Positions 37,827 through 47,389 of a stretch of DNA of 64,000 nt are shown here, piece by piece. Both the position numbers and the translations under genes were made by a program. The first letter of the stretch is position 1, and each line of letters begins with the position of its first letter. Under the pieces are notes generated by a model that was not told where the DNA came from, made no database searches, and worked only from the letters and a program-made list of their open reading frames with translations. The DNA is from Psychrobacter sp. Ps6 (lineage in GTDB: Bacteria; Pseudomonadota; Gammaproteobacteria; Pseudomonadales; Moraxellaceae): the NCBI RefSeq assembly GCF_022129235.1, contig NZ_JADQAI010000002.1, positions 328,873 to 392,872 of the forward strand, in the 5' to 3' direction.

Positions 37827-38837
37827 TTAAATCGCCAGCCGTGAAAACTTGTCTTGATACTCTTTGGGCGTTAATTCTGTCGCACGTTTGAACAATCGTG
37901 TGAACGAAGAGATATCATCATAGCCGACTTGATCCGCCAGCGACTTTATCGTCACATCGCCCGATTCCAAGAGGCGTTTTGCTTGCTCAATTCTGACAGC
38001 CTGAATATACTCAACGGGTCGCATCGCCACGCTGGCTTGAAAGCGTCTATTCAAGGTACGTGGGGTAATGTTTACCATGGCAGCCAAACTACTAACTTGT
38101 ATTGGCTGCTGAAAGTTTTGTTCGATAAATTCTTGGACTTGTTTGACCAACTGATCGGAATGCGGCTTGTGCAAAGTCACGTTGGTATAGCTGTTTTGAT
38201 TACCTCGCTTGCTGTCAATAATCTGAGTTTTTGCTACTTGTGTCGAGATCTCCCGTCCGCAGTAGCGCTCTATTAGTAACAGTCCTAAATCATAAAAAGC
38301 ACTGCCGCCTGCTGCACAAAAAATATTGCCAGACTCATTACTTGAATGAGTAACAAACTGGTTCTCTTGTAAGTCCACCAGTGGAAAATCTGTCTTAAAT
38401 TTATTGGCATAGCCCCAATGTGTTGTGGCGACTTTATGATCTAATAATCCTGCCTCCGCCAAGAAAAAAGCCCCGCTACAGTTGCTGGCAATATCTGCAT
38501 TGGTATTGGCCAGTCGCTTTAAATGCGGAAGCAGCTCACTGTTTTGCTTCAATACCTTATCAATAGAATCGCCAATGGTTGGCACCAGTAACAAGTCGCA
38601 CTCCGTCACGTCTCGAATATCACAATGGGCATGAACCATTAAGCGATTACTACATCTGATAGCGCCGCCGCCAAGGCTTGCGATCTGTACCTTAAATCGT
38701 GGCTCTACATCCTCATCTAAAAATCGCTGCCAGCTGACCCCTGTAAATGAAAACAGATCTAAGGCGCCAGCGAGCACGCTCCCAAGCACACCATCGAAGC
38801 CAAGAATGATTACTTTAAACGGTTTGAAATAAGGCAT
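37827..38837 (-). CDS. GlxA-type AraC-family regulator (DJ-1/PfpI domain + HTH)
   Basis: A 336-aa transcription factor with an N-terminal DJ-1/PfpI-like sensor domain (about 8-195; elbow IASNCSGAFFLAEAG, then THWGYANKF) and a C-terminal double HTH (about 228-330; VSSLAAMVNITPRTLNRRFQ, then IKSLADQVGYDDISSFTRLF). It is divergent from the acyl-CoA dehydrogenase operon that starts at 39110, with 272 bp between, and is its likely activator. The effector is unknown. The start MPYFKPFKVIILGFDG is the natural start of the first domain. Confidence 0.9.
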   Translation of the reverse strand: MPYFKPFKVIILGFDGVLGSVLAGALDLFSFTGVSWQRFLDEDVEPRFKVQIASLGGGAIRCSNRLMVHAHCDIRDVTECDLLLVPTIGDSIDKVLKQNSELLPHLKRLANTNADIASNCSGAFFLAEAGLLDHKVATTHWGYANKFKTDFPLVDLQENQFVTHSSNESGNIFCAAGGSAFYDLGLLLIERYCGREISTQVAKTQIIDSKRGNQNSYTNVTLHKPHSDQLVKQVQEFIEQNFQQPIQVSSLAAMVNITPRTLNRRFQASVAMRPVEYIQAVRIEQAKRLLESGDVTIKSLADQVGYDDISSFTRLFKRATELTPKEYQDKFSRLAI

Positions 38838-39109
38838 AAGGCTCTCGCATTTTTAGGTGTGTTTGTTAAAAACAGGGTGTTTTTAATGAGTTTTTCTTAA
38901 AATTTCGTCTTATTTGACCATGATTATGTCATAAATGACAATACGGCAAAGCGCTAAATTAGCTTAATATCAATTGATAAGTATTAACCCCCTTTGTTTT
39001 GCCTTTTCAATGATGCCGTAAATATCAGAAATAAAATCATTGAACATGGTAGCCACATAAACGGACTTTCATGATTGACGCTATTTGAACTTCACTAAAA
39101 GAGACGACT

Positions 39110-40915
39110 ATGGCCGCAGACACCCTTATCAACGACTTTGAGTTACCGTTCCAGCTGTACGATGTGCTAGGAACACAAACCCTCACCGAACACGCAAAGT
39201 TCTCAGAGCACAGCCGCGAGACCTTTGATGCGGTATTAGATACCGCGAATAAGATCGCGACGGATTTATTTCTACCGCATAATCACTTGGCAGACAAGAA
39301 CGAACCGCAGTTCGATGGTAAAAAGGTCAGCATGATAAGCGATGTCAAAGTCGCTTTTGATGCGTTTCGCGAGTCGGGCTTTATCGCTGGTCGTTACAGT
39401 TTTGAAGACGGTGGTATGCAGCTACCTGAAACGGTCATGACTGCGGTGGCAGGCTATTTTATGGCAGCCAACCCGTCGACGACCGCCTATCCATTTTTGA
39501 CGACAGCAGCCATCAATGTCATTTCTCACTTTGCCAGTGATGATATCAAATCCGCCTTTATGCCGCGTATGCTGACAGGTGAGTTTACTGGAACCATGGC
39601 ACTGACAGAGCCGCACGCTGGCTCGTCACTTGCCGATATCAAAACCACCGCTGTCAAGCAAGAGGACGGCTCGTACCGCATCAAAGGCAGTAAAATTTAT
39701 ATCTCAGCAGGGGATCATGAACTGTCTGACAATATTGTCCATCTAGTATTGGCCAAGATTCCAGGTGGTCCTAGTGGGGTAAAAGGCATCTCTTTATTTG
39801 CGGTGCCAAAGTACCGTTTAAATGATGATATGTCTGTAGGCGAGCGCAACGATGTGCACCTGACAGGACTGATTCACAAACTTGGCTATCGAGGGGCAAC
39901 CTCGACGGCATTGAGCTTTGGTGACGCGGGCGATTGTCACGGTTACCTGATCGGTGATGAGCATTTTGGTCTGCGTTATATGTTCAAGATGATGAACGAG
40001 GCACGTATTGCAGTTGGATTTGGCGCGGCGATGATTGGCTATCGCGGTTATCAGTATTCGCTCGATTATGCCAAAGACCGTACACAAGGTCGAATCGCAC
40101 CAAAAAACAAGCCTGAAGATGATGCGACTGCCATTATTCAGCATGGTGATGTAAAGCGTATGCTATTGGCACAAAAAGCCTATTCTGAAGGTGGTATCTC
40201 CTTGTGCTTATATGGCTCAAACCTAATTGACCGTATCAACACCTGTGAAGACGAAACGTTAAAGAACGAGCTGACTGAACTATTGGATTTGCTGACGCCC
40301 GTACTGAAAGCATGGCCGTCTGAATATGGGCCAAAAGCCAATGATTTGGGTATTCAAGTATTGGGCGGTGCTGGTTATACGCGTGAATATCATGCCGAAC
40401 AGTTTTGGCGTGACAATCGTCTCAATCCCATTCATGAAGGCACAAATGGCGTACAGGCACTAGATTTGTCATGCCGTAAGTTATGGCAAAAAGGTGGTCT
40501 TGGTATTCAAATATTAAAGCGTGAAATCACGCAGGATTTAGAAAATATCACCACGCCTGAGAGTGCTGCACTCGCGGGTAAATTAACGCCTTATATGGGG
40601 CATTTGCATGAAGTGTTGGTGCATTTGAGCAAAGTGTTGCAGAAAGAAGAGGCCATCACGCTAACGGGCAATGCGCAGGCGCTGATGAATATTTTTGCCT
40701 CAATTGTGCTGAGCTGGATTTGGATTCGCCAAGCAAGTAAAGCTGAACAACTACTCAGTACAACGCAAGATGTGGAAAAGCAAAATTTCTATAAAGGAAA
40801 GATACAAGCGGCGAAGTACTTCATCGATTGGGAACTACCATTAATCAACCGGGATATTGCCATTTTAAACAATAACAATTCTGTTTGCACTGATATGCAA
40901 GCAGACTGGTTCTAA
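39110..40915 (+). CDS. Acyl-CoA dehydrogenase (long, ~600-residue type)
   Basis: A 601-aa FAD flavoenzyme that desaturates an acyl-CoA at C2-C3. Signatures: MALTEPHAGSSLADIKTTA (flavin site), the lid region GSKIYISAGDHELSDNIVHL, and the catalytic Glu in NPIHEGTNGVQALDL. Length and the extra C-terminal helical domain (about 470-601) place it with the DmdC/AidB-side group, which includes 3-methylmercaptopropionyl-CoA dehydrogenase; many relatives act on other acyl-CoAs, so the substrate is open. First gene of a four-gene set; the next start is 22 bp downstream. A perfect 12-bp palindrome TATCAATTGATA lies at 38968-38979 in the upstream gap. Confidence 0.9.
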   Translation: MAADTLINDFELPFQLYDVLGTQTLTEHAKFSEHSRETFDAVLDTANKIATDLFLPHNHLADKNEPQFDGKKVSMISDVKVAFDAFRESGFIAGRYSFEDGGMQLPETVMTAVAGYFMAANPSTTAYPFLTTAAINVISHFASDDIKSAFMPRMLTGEFTGTMALTEPHAGSSLADIKTTAVKQEDGSYRIKGSKIYISAGDHELSDNIVHLVLAKIPGGPSGVKGISLFAVPKYRLNDDMSVGERNDVHLTGLIHKLGYRGATSTALSFGDAGDCHGYLIGDEHFGLRYMFKMMNEARIAVGFGAAMIGYRGYQYSLDYAKDRTQGRIAPKNKPEDDATAIIQHGDVKRMLLAQKAYSEGGISLCLYGSNLIDRINTCEDETLKNELTELLDLLTPVLKAWPSEYGPKANDLGIQVLGGAGYTREYHAEQFWRDNRLNPIHEGTNGVQALDLSCRKLWQKGGLGIQILKREITQDLENITTPESAALAGKLTPYMGHLHEVLVHLSKVLQKEEAITLTGNAQALMNIFASIVLSWIWIRQASKAEQLLSTTQDVEKQNFYKGKIQAAKYFIDWELPLINRDIAILNNNNSVCTDMQADWF

Positions 40916-40937
40916 GGACGACTCTAAGGAAAGAGCA

Positions 40938-41945
40938 ATGACAACGATAAATAAACAGTGGCGATTAAAAGCAAGACCAGTGGGCGAACCAAGTGCTGAA
41001 ACTTGGGATTATACCGAGAAAGAAATACCGACTATTACCGATGGTCAATTACTGATTAGAATTGATTATATCTCTATCGATCCTGCGATGCGTGGTTGGC
41101 TGAACGATGCCAAATCTTATATCGCGCCAGTACAAATTGGCGAAGTTATGCGCGCCGGTACGGTGGGTGAAGTGATTGAAAGTAAGCATGAGAAATTTGC
41201 AGTAGGTGATTATGTCGCAGGTCACGATGGCGTACAGTCATATGCGGTCAGCGATGGTACTGGTCTGCATAAAGTTGATCCAAGTCTAGCACCGCTGTCT
41301 TATTACTTAGGCGTACTCGGTATGCCGGGGATGACAGGGTATTTCGGTCTGCTGAAAACGGGTCAGCCAAAAGCAGGCGAGACGGTAGTGGTATCAGGAG
41401 CTGCTGGTGCGGTTGGTAGCTTGGTCGGTCAGATTGCCAAAATTAAAGGCTGCCGCGTCGTTGGTATCGCAGGTGGTAGCGATAAATGCAAATTCTTAGT
41501 CGATGAGCTTGGGTTTGATGCGACGATTGATTATAAAAACGAAGACGTCAAAAAAGCACTGAAGAAAACCTGTCCAAATGGCGTTGATGTCTATTTCGAT
41601 AACGTTGGCGGTGATATTTTAAATGACGTGCTTACTCAGATTAATCTACGAGCTCGTATAGTCATTTGCGGTGCGATCAGTCAATACAACAACACTGAAG
41701 CCGTCAAAGGCCCATCGAACTATTTATCGCTATTGGTCAATCGTGCTCGTATGGAAGGTATTGTGGTGTTCGATAATATTAAAGAATATCCAATCGCGAT
41801 GAAAGAGATTGCTGGCTGGATCCAGTCAGGTGATATCAAAGTAAAAGATCATATCGTTGAGGGTATCGAGACATTTCCTGAGACGCTTATGATGCTCTTT
41901 AACGGTGAAAACTTCGGCAAACTAGTACTTAAGGTAGAGGGATAA
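40938..41945 (+). CDS. NADP-dependent oxidoreductase, zinc-free MDR family (CurA/leukotriene B4 dehydrogenase type)
   Basis: A 335-aa medium-chain reductase that reduces activated double bonds with NADPH. It lacks the zinc-binding cysteines of alcohol dehydrogenases. The nucleotide site is VVSGAAGAVGSLVGQIAKIKG with GIAGGSDKCKFL downstream (Lys for the NADP phosphate). N-terminal DYISIDPAMRGWLND and VGEVMRAGTVGEV, and GVDVYFDNVGGDILNDVL, are typical of this subgroup. AAGGA is eight bases before the ATG. It lies between the acyl-CoA dehydrogenase (22 bp) and an SDR (3 bp), so co-translation is likely. Confidence 0.9.
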   Translation: MTTINKQWRLKARPVGEPSAETWDYTEKEIPTITDGQLLIRIDYISIDPAMRGWLNDAKSYIAPVQIGEVMRAGTVGEVIESKHEKFAVGDYVAGHDGVQSYAVSDGTGLHKVDPSLAPLSYYLGVLGMPGMTGYFGLLKTGQPKAGETVVVSGAAGAVGSLVGQIAKIKGCRVVGIAGGSDKCKFLVDELGFDATIDYKNEDVKKALKKTCPNGVDVYFDNVGGDILNDVLTQINLRARIVICGAISQYNNTEAVKGPSNYLSLLVNRARMEGIVVFDNIKEYPIAMKEIAGWIQSGDIKVKDHIVEGIETFPETLMMLFNGENFGKLVLKVEG

Positions 41946-41948
41946 ATC

Positions 41949-42731
41949 ATGACACTGAATACAAACGGAATTGCATCAGATGTAACGGGTAAGCGTATTT
42001 TGATCACTGGTGGCGCATCAGGCATTGGTGCCGCAAGCGCATTGCTATTGGCCAGTCGCGGCGCAAAAGTCGTGATCGGTGACATGGCAGAAGAAATGGG
42101 TGAGTCTGTTGCCCAGCAAGGCCGAGATGCAGGTAACAGCATCACTTTTAGAAAGGTAGATGTGACTAGCGGTGATGAAGTGCGTGCATTGTTTGACTTC
42201 GCGATGGAGACATTAGGTGGTATAGATGTGGTGGTAAACAACGCAGGTATCGACCACAAGCCTTCACCCATGCATGAGCTAAGCGATGATGACTTTGATC
42301 GAAATATCGCTGTGAACCTAAAAGGGGTCTGGCACTGTATGCGTGCTGCTGTCAATTGTATGATACCGAATGGCGGTGGTCATGTGATTAATGTGGCATC
42401 TATTGCCGGTCTACGTTCCGCGCCCATGATCTCAGCCTATAGTGCAGCAAAGCATGGTGTAATGGGTCTGACTAAGTCAGCAGCCCACGAGTACGCCCGC
42501 GCCAATATTCGTTTTAACGCGGTATGTCCAAGTTTTATTGATACACCAATGGTGCGTAATACCATGGCAACCATGAACGAACGCGCGCAGCAAGCAACCG
42601 TTAAGGCCAGTCCGTTACGCCGTTTGGGCGAGGTGGATGAGGTGTCTGCCGCGATTGCATGGCTAGCTAGCGACGAGAGCAGCTTTATGAATGGTCACGC
42701 ATTTACCTTAGATGGTGGCATGTTGGCATAA
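41949..42731 (+). CDS. SDR-family oxidoreductase
   Basis: A 260-aa classical short-chain dehydrogenase. Cofactor loop ITGGASGIGAAS, Asp at the end of strand beta2 (VVIGDMAEE, pointing to NAD), NNAGIDH, catalytic YSAAK in ISAYSAAKHGVMGLTK with Ser in NVASIAGL. The C-terminus FTLDGGMLA is conventional. It begins 3 bp after the preceding stop, with AGGGA upstream of the ATG. Possible function: 3-hydroxyacyl-CoA or other secondary alcohol dehydrogenase in the same degradation pathway; substrate not determinable. Confidence 0.88.
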   Translation: MTLNTNGIASDVTGKRILITGGASGIGAASALLLASRGAKVVIGDMAEEMGESVAQQGRDAGNSITFRKVDVTSGDEVRALFDFAMETLGGIDVVVNNAGIDHKPSPMHELSDDDFDRNIAVNLKGVWHCMRAAVNCMIPNGGGHVINVASIAGLRSAPMISAYSAAKHGVMGLTKSAAHEYARANIRFNAVCPSFIDTPMVRNTMATMNERAQQATVKASPLRRLGEVDEVSAAIAWLASDESSFMNGHAFTLDGGMLA

Positions 42732-42777
42732 TTTTGACGAAAATGTCATAGAATATTTAAAGATATAAGGAATAACG

Positions 42778-43539
42778 ATGAAGGATTTATTTGATTTAAC
42801 CGGTAAGGTTGCCCTAGTGACAGGTGCCAGTCGCGGTATTGGTGAGTCTATTGCCCGTTTATTGGCCTCAAGAGGGGCACACGTGATTGTCTCTAGCCGC
42901 AAGATTGATGCTTGCCAAGCAGTAGCAGATAGCATTAAAGCTGACGGTCATAAAGCCAGCGCCTTTGCCTGTCATGTGGGAGATATGGAGCAAATTGACG
43001 CGGTTTTTGAACACATCAAAAGTGAGTTTGGTCAAATTGATGTCTTGGTCAATAACGCTGCAGCCAACCCGTATTATGGTCATATTTTAGATACAGACTT
43101 AGCCGCTTTTGATAAAACGGTTGAAGTAAATATTCGTGGTTACTTCTTTATGTCAACGGCCGCTGGCAAAATGATGAAAGAACAAGGCGGCGGTGTGATT
43201 CTAAATACGGCTTCGGTCAACGGCTTAGTAGCAGGTGACAAGCAAGGTATTTACTCAATTACCAAAGCGGCGGTCATTAGTATGACCAAAGCCTTTGCTA
43301 AAGAATGTGGGCCACTGAATATCCGTGTCAACGCGCTATTGCCGGGCTTAACAGATACCAAGTTTGCCTCGGCGCTAACGACCAATGATAAAGTCTTGAA
43401 AATGGCGCTACACTCAATTCCGTTAGGGCGCGTGGCGGAGCCTGATGAAATGGCTGGTACGGTGCTGTATCTCGTGTCGGATGCATCAAGCTATACCACA
43501 GGCGCGACTATCGTGGTTGATGGTGGTATGCTGGCTTAA
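42778..43539 (+). CDS. SDR-family oxidoreductase
   Basis: A 253-aa classical SDR, last of the 39110-43539 set. Cofactor loop VTGASRGIGESIA, with VSSRK after strand beta2 suggesting NADP; NNAAANPYYGHI replaces the usual NNAG region and is characteristic of a subgroup related to DHRS4/peroxisomal reductases. Catalytic YSITK in GIYSITKAAVISMTKAFA, Ser in NTASVNGL. The end TIVVDGGMLA is nearly the same as in the preceding SDR, but the rest differs, so this is not a recent duplicate. AAGGA lies seven bases before the ATG. A hairpin terminator follows. Confidence 0.88.
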   Translation: MKDLFDLTGKVALVTGASRGIGESIARLLASRGAHVIVSSRKIDACQAVADSIKADGHKASAFACHVGDMEQIDAVFEHIKSEFGQIDVLVNNAAANPYYGHILDTDLAAFDKTVEVNIRGYFFMSTAAGKMMKEQGGGVILNTASVNGLVAGDKQGIYSITKAAVISMTKAFAKECGPLNIRVNALLPGLTDTKFASALTTNDKVLKMALHSIPLGRVAEPDEMAGTVLYLVSDASSYTTGATIVVDGGMLA

Positions 43540-43582
43540 TGAGCAAGCTAGAGAACACACGTTAAAAAAAAGCGTTACTATT

Positions 43583-43619
43583 AAAAACCGCATGAGAGTA
43601 AATTTCGTGCGGTTTTTTT
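43583..43619 (+). terminator. Rho-independent terminator
   Basis: Stem AAAAACCGCA / TGCGGTTTTT with a 15-base loop and a run of seven T. It closes the acyl-CoA dehydrogenase/SDR operon. Confidence 0.88.
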
Positions 43620-43743
43620 GATTTCATTTTTAATGAATTGCATAGCTATTCTGAGTACTTTGCCATTGAATGGACTGTTAGTGCGAAGCAAAAATAGGCA
43701 ACACCGTGGCATAATACCTTCAAATAATTAAAAGGAGTCAAAC

Positions 43744-44598
43744 GTGGACTCATTGACCAATCATAAAGCAAATATTATTTCGCATAATAAGACATGGCTA
43801 TTTGTGCCAGCGACTCGCATCGATAGGATAGAAAAAGCCTTTGCTAGTGGCGCAGATGCCGTCATCGTAGATTTGGAAGATACCGTTGCCAAACAAGACA
43901 AAGCTGCGGCTCGAGACGCGTTAAAAAACTACTACGACGAGCAAAATGCGAAACAAACTTATCGGCCTATTTGGCTGCGTATCAATCAAGCGGGTAGTGA
44001 GGAGTTTTTCAAAGACATCGTGCTTTGCCAGAAAATGCCTAACTTGGCTGGTGTGTTATTGGCTAAGGCCGAGCAAGTAGCTGATATTGAAAGCGTACAT
44101 CAGCTGACAGGCCTATCTGTCATCGCGTTGATCGAGAGTACTGTTGGGTTATACCAAATCGATAGTATGGCAAAAGTAGTCGGACTGGCTGCATTTAGCT
44201 ATGGGTTTTTGGATCTGTGTAATGATTTGCAAGTACAAGTTGGCACCACTGCTGCTGATATCATCGCCAATCAGATTCGCTATCAGCTTATTTTGACCTC
44301 AAAAGTACACCAGTTATCACCACCGATTGATACGATTTATCCTGATTTTAAAGATGAGTCAGGGTTGAGCAACCGAGTACAGCTATGGTCTCAGATGGGT
44401 ATGGCAGGGATGTTATGTATTCATCCTAAGCAAGTTGCCACTGTGCAGCAACATTTGCAGCCAACAGACCGTGAATTTGCGTTTGCAACGCGGGTGATAA
44501 AAGAGTATGAGAAAAGCGGGCAGGCAGTATTTGAAATAGATGGCGAGATGGTCGATGCGCCAGTGATTGCGCGCAGCCTTCAACTATTGGACAGGTAG
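43744..44598 (+). CDS. HpcH/HpaI aldolase / CitE-like CoA ester lyase
   Basis: A 284-aa TIM-barrel protein of the citrate-lyase-beta / malyl-CoA lyase family. Landmarks: FVPATRIDRIEKAFASGADAV, VIVDLEDTVAKQDKAAAR, WLRINQAG, ALIESTVGLYQI (metal Glu) and MLCIHPKQVATVQQHL. The SYGFLDLCNDLQ region replaces the usual GxxDLxxDLG. Stand-alone CitE-like proteins cleave or hydrolyse (citra)malyl-type CoA esters. The start is GTG 43744, with GGAG six bases upstream. It has its own upstream region after a terminator and is not clearly part of the preceding operon. Confidence 0.85.
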   Translation: MDSLTNHKANIISHNKTWLFVPATRIDRIEKAFASGADAVIVDLEDTVAKQDKAAARDALKNYYDEQNAKQTYRPIWLRINQAGSEEFFKDIVLCQKMPNLAGVLLAKAEQVADIESVHQLTGLSVIALIESTVGLYQIDSMAKVVGLAAFSYGFLDLCNDLQVQVGTTAADIIANQIRYQLILTSKVHQLSPPIDTIYPDFKDESGLSNRVQLWSQMGMAGMLCIHPKQVATVQQHLQPTDREFAFATRVIKEYEKSGQAVFEIDGEMVDAPVIARSLQLLDR

Positions 44599-44674
44599 CG
44601 GTTATTAGCAAAGTAGCAGACAAATCTATAATGCTTTATCATGAGCCATATCTACTCGTATATAAAAGCACATT

Positions 44675-45088
44675 ATGATTTTTATCAATAACCGTATTAG
44701 CCTCGATGATAATGAGGTAGAGATCAGCGCCATACGCGCACAAGGCGCAGGCGGGCAGAATGTCAATAAAGTCTCCTCTGCCATTCATCTACGTTTTAAT
44801 ATTCACACCTCAAGCCTAAGCGATGAATACAAACAGCGATTGCTAGACAGTAAAGACAGCCGAATCACCAAAGAAGGCGTGCTTATCATTAAAGCACAGC
44901 AGTTTCGTACGCAAGAGCGCAATAAAATAGATGCGCTTGAGCGACTGCAAAGCTTTATCAACAAAGCCACGCATGTTAACAAAACCAGACGGCCCACCAA
45001 ACCAAGTCGGAATGCCAAACGCAAACGGGTAGATCAAAAAACCCAGCGCGGCAAAACCAAAGCTTTACGCGGTAAAGTGGATTTTTAG
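44675..45088 (+). CDS. arfB: Alternative ribosome-rescue factor, peptidyl-tRNA hydrolase ArfB
   Basis: A 137-aa protein that frees ribosomes stalled at mRNA ends. The RF-1-like domain has the GGQ motif in AQGAGGQNVNKVSSAIHLRF, and the C-terminal basic tail (KTRRPTKPSRNAKRKR, then KALRGKVDF), which inserts into the mRNA channel, is complete. Length matches E. coli YaeJ (140). It is the second GGQ protein in the window besides RF2. No partner in the neighbourhood. The ribosome binding site is poor. Confidence 0.95.
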   Translation: MIFINNRISLDDNEVEISAIRAQGAGGQNVNKVSSAIHLRFNIHTSSLSDEYKQRLLDSKDSRITKEGVLIIKAQQFRTQERNKIDALERLQSFINKATHVNKTRRPTKPSRNAKRKRVDQKTQRGKTKALRGKVDF

Positions 45089-45239
45089 AGAGTTTGTGAT
45101 ACTAGATTTTGTCATTGAGAGGTTTTGCGACAGAACAGCTATAGAGCAAAAGCCATCGTAGGTTATGGCGGTTTTTGAATTTATAGTGGTATAGGCGAGA
45201 AATTACCACCTATACCATCATGCTAGATTAAATAGTTAT

Positions 45240-47138
45240 TTAGAATGCGCCATTAAGTCCAATAAATAGGCTGGTTGAGTCATCGTCATCACCTTGTGAA
45301 TGGGTGACACCAGCATTAGCGTTCAATAGACCAAAGCTTCTAGACACTCCAAGTGTCATGGCAACGTTATCATCATCAGTTTCAATCATAGGTGTCTCAA
45401 AACTAATGTTAGATAGCGTATTCAAGCTTGCTGTTACCGCTTCACGATTGTCACTCAGCTGCTTTTGATAATGAATATCACCAAATAAGTTGAGGTTCTC
45501 CATCAAGGTATGATTGGCTTTGAGACCAATCTTGCCGTATGTCGTAGAGTACTTCTGCTCATCGAACTGCATGGCAACGCCAGACATCTCTTTTTCTTTG
45601 AGTCCGTCAATTTTTACGCGGCTCGCCGTTGCACCGATATAAGGTGTGACGGCAATATTACTTACCTGCAATGGGTAGCCTGCCTGCAGATTGGCATAAT
45701 AACGTTTACCATCAGCATTTGACTTGAACTGTTGTTGGTTGCTACCAAGTGTGACAGCACGTGTGACATCGACATCCATGTTGCCAAATCCTGCAGCACC
45801 ATTTATCTGTAAACCACCAAACTTGTTGCTATGATAGACACCAAAACCAACTTCTCCCAAATCAATATCACTCAAACCTGTGCCGACATCTGAGTTTTCA
45901 AAGTCTTTTTGAGTGATGTTACCGTATAAGCCTGTCACGGCATTAACTGAATTAGGATGAGCAAAATCTACACCAAGCAATACTTGGGTATTATTATCAC
46001 CATCAAAACCTGCAATGTCTTGATCGGCGACTTCACCGACAGCCCATAGTGTACGAGCAGGTTTTTGCTCACTGCTTTGGATTTGGTTGACGTGTGACTG
46101 TAAGCGCTCATTGGTTGCAAGTCCGGTTGTCGTTGCAATATGAGGTAGTACACCGATTAGGCTGGGGGCAGTGACAACAGCATTTGCATAGTCGGCGATC
46201 AGTTGGTGGGTAGTACCTGTTGGATGAATGCTATCAGCGAAAAAGTAGTTTTCGTTGGCATCTGTTTCTACAAGAGTGTCACGTCCACAAGTCAGAGAGC
46301 TATTGTTGTCACCACAAGCTTCATCGGTGACATTAGTAAAACCATATTGAGCAGGAGACGAAATAATCTCTTGCGTCAAGCTAAACATATCTAGCGGTAT
46401 GATATTAGCACCAGTATTTGCTACGCCACTAAGCATAAATTGATTATATAAACTGGCGGCACCATTTGCTGCTCTTTGCGCTGCCAAAGCCTCAATAAGA
46501 TCTTGACCTTCTAGGTTAGGGTCTGGGACAAACCTAGGCGTCAGACCGATATCAGGAATATTAGGTACTAAAATGTAGTTTGCGCCATTGTCTTTTAGTG
46601 TATTAATTGTTTTAGTCTGGCTCGCTACTGCGCCAAGTATCGTAGCTTGGGCATTAGCAGGATTTTCAGCGGCCGCAAGCAAGTCATTTGCACCTGCCCA
46701 CACGACATAAAGTCCATTAGGATCTACTTGGTTATTATCAATATAATTATTAACTTGGCTATTGGCAGAAGCCACTGGAATACCAAAAGCAGTGACATCT
46801 ACGCCTGCTCTTGCACCACCAATTGCATAATTATTACCCGTCTGACTACCATCATAAGTATTGGCGACAGCAGTAGTACCTAGTTGTTCAGCGAATGATG
46901 TTGCCCATGTATTATCAGGGTTAGTAGTAAATTGACCTGACTCTTCAAGCCCAAACGCACCTTGAGTGAGGGGGCTAAAATATCCGCCATCCGTTAAACT
47001 GTCGCCAAAAAAGGTGACACTGTCATAAGCATTTGCGTGAGAAATACCAGCCACAGCTAGGCTGATGGCAAGCATGCTTTTAGTGAAAGTTTTGAGATTA
47101 GTATGACCAACTATGGGGCGAGCGGTATTACGAGGCAT
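45240..47138 (-). CDS. GDSL-esterase autotransporter (EstA-like)
   Basis: A 632-aa surface esterase. A long signal peptide ends near GISHANA (residue 37). The passenger (about 38-340) is a GDSL hydrolase: FFGDSLTDGG (Ser47), GGARAG, WAGANDLL, and the Asp-His pair in DSIHPTG. The C-terminal part (about 370-632) is an autotransporter beta-barrel with many aromatic/polar alternations ending GLNGAF, where the final Phe fits BAM recognition. Relatives such as EstA of Pseudomonas are anchored lipases linked to rhamnolipid and motility. ATG 47138 is chosen: AAGGA seven bases upstream, against a TTG at 47174. Monocistronic; a 9-bp hairpin (45187-45217) after the stop has no T-run. Confidence 0.92.
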   Translation of the reverse strand: MPRNTARPIVGHTNLKTFTKSMLAISLAVAGISHANAYDSVTFFGDSLTDGGYFSPLTQGAFGLEESGQFTTNPDNTWATSFAEQLGTTAVANTYDGSQTGNNYAIGGARAGVDVTAFGIPVASANSQVNNYIDNNQVDPNGLYVVWAGANDLLAAAENPANAQATILGAVASQTKTINTLKDNGANYILVPNIPDIGLTPRFVPDPNLEGQDLIEALAAQRAANGAASLYNQFMLSGVANTGANIIPLDMFSLTQEIISSPAQYGFTNVTDEACGDNNSSLTCGRDTLVETDANENYFFADSIHPTGTTHQLIADYANAVVTAPSLIGVLPHIATTTGLATNERLQSHVNQIQSSEQKPARTLWAVGEVADQDIAGFDGDNNTQVLLGVDFAHPNSVNAVTGLYGNITQKDFENSDVGTGLSDIDLGEVGFGVYHSNKFGGLQINGAAGFGNMDVDVTRAVTLGSNQQQFKSNADGKRYYANLQAGYPLQVSNIAVTPYIGATASRVKIDGLKEKEMSGVAMQFDEQKYSTTYGKIGLKANHTLMENLNLFGDIHYQKQLSDNREAVTASLNTLSNISFETPMIETDDDNVAMTLGVSRSFGLLNANAGVTHSQGDDDDSTSLFIGLNGAF

Positions 47139-47389
47139 AGCGACTTCCTTGTCATTAATGTAATAGATTGTCAATCGAGTGTAACTATTTTTTAGAAGGC
47201 TAGCAATCGTTTTGATTACAACATCAAAAGAATATTGTCTTATTTTTACAACTTTTGTATTTTTGAAAGAAATCTAGCAAGCCTTGTCTAGCAAGACTTG
47301 TAAGGCTGTACTATTACATGACCATTTCATTACATACATCACTACTTTCAATCATTTACAAAGCATCGGTCTCAATAGATAGATAGCAC

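Noticed and set aside
45187..45217. 9-bp hairpin after the esterase autotransporter
   Set aside because: No T-run; kept only as a remark in that gene's entry.
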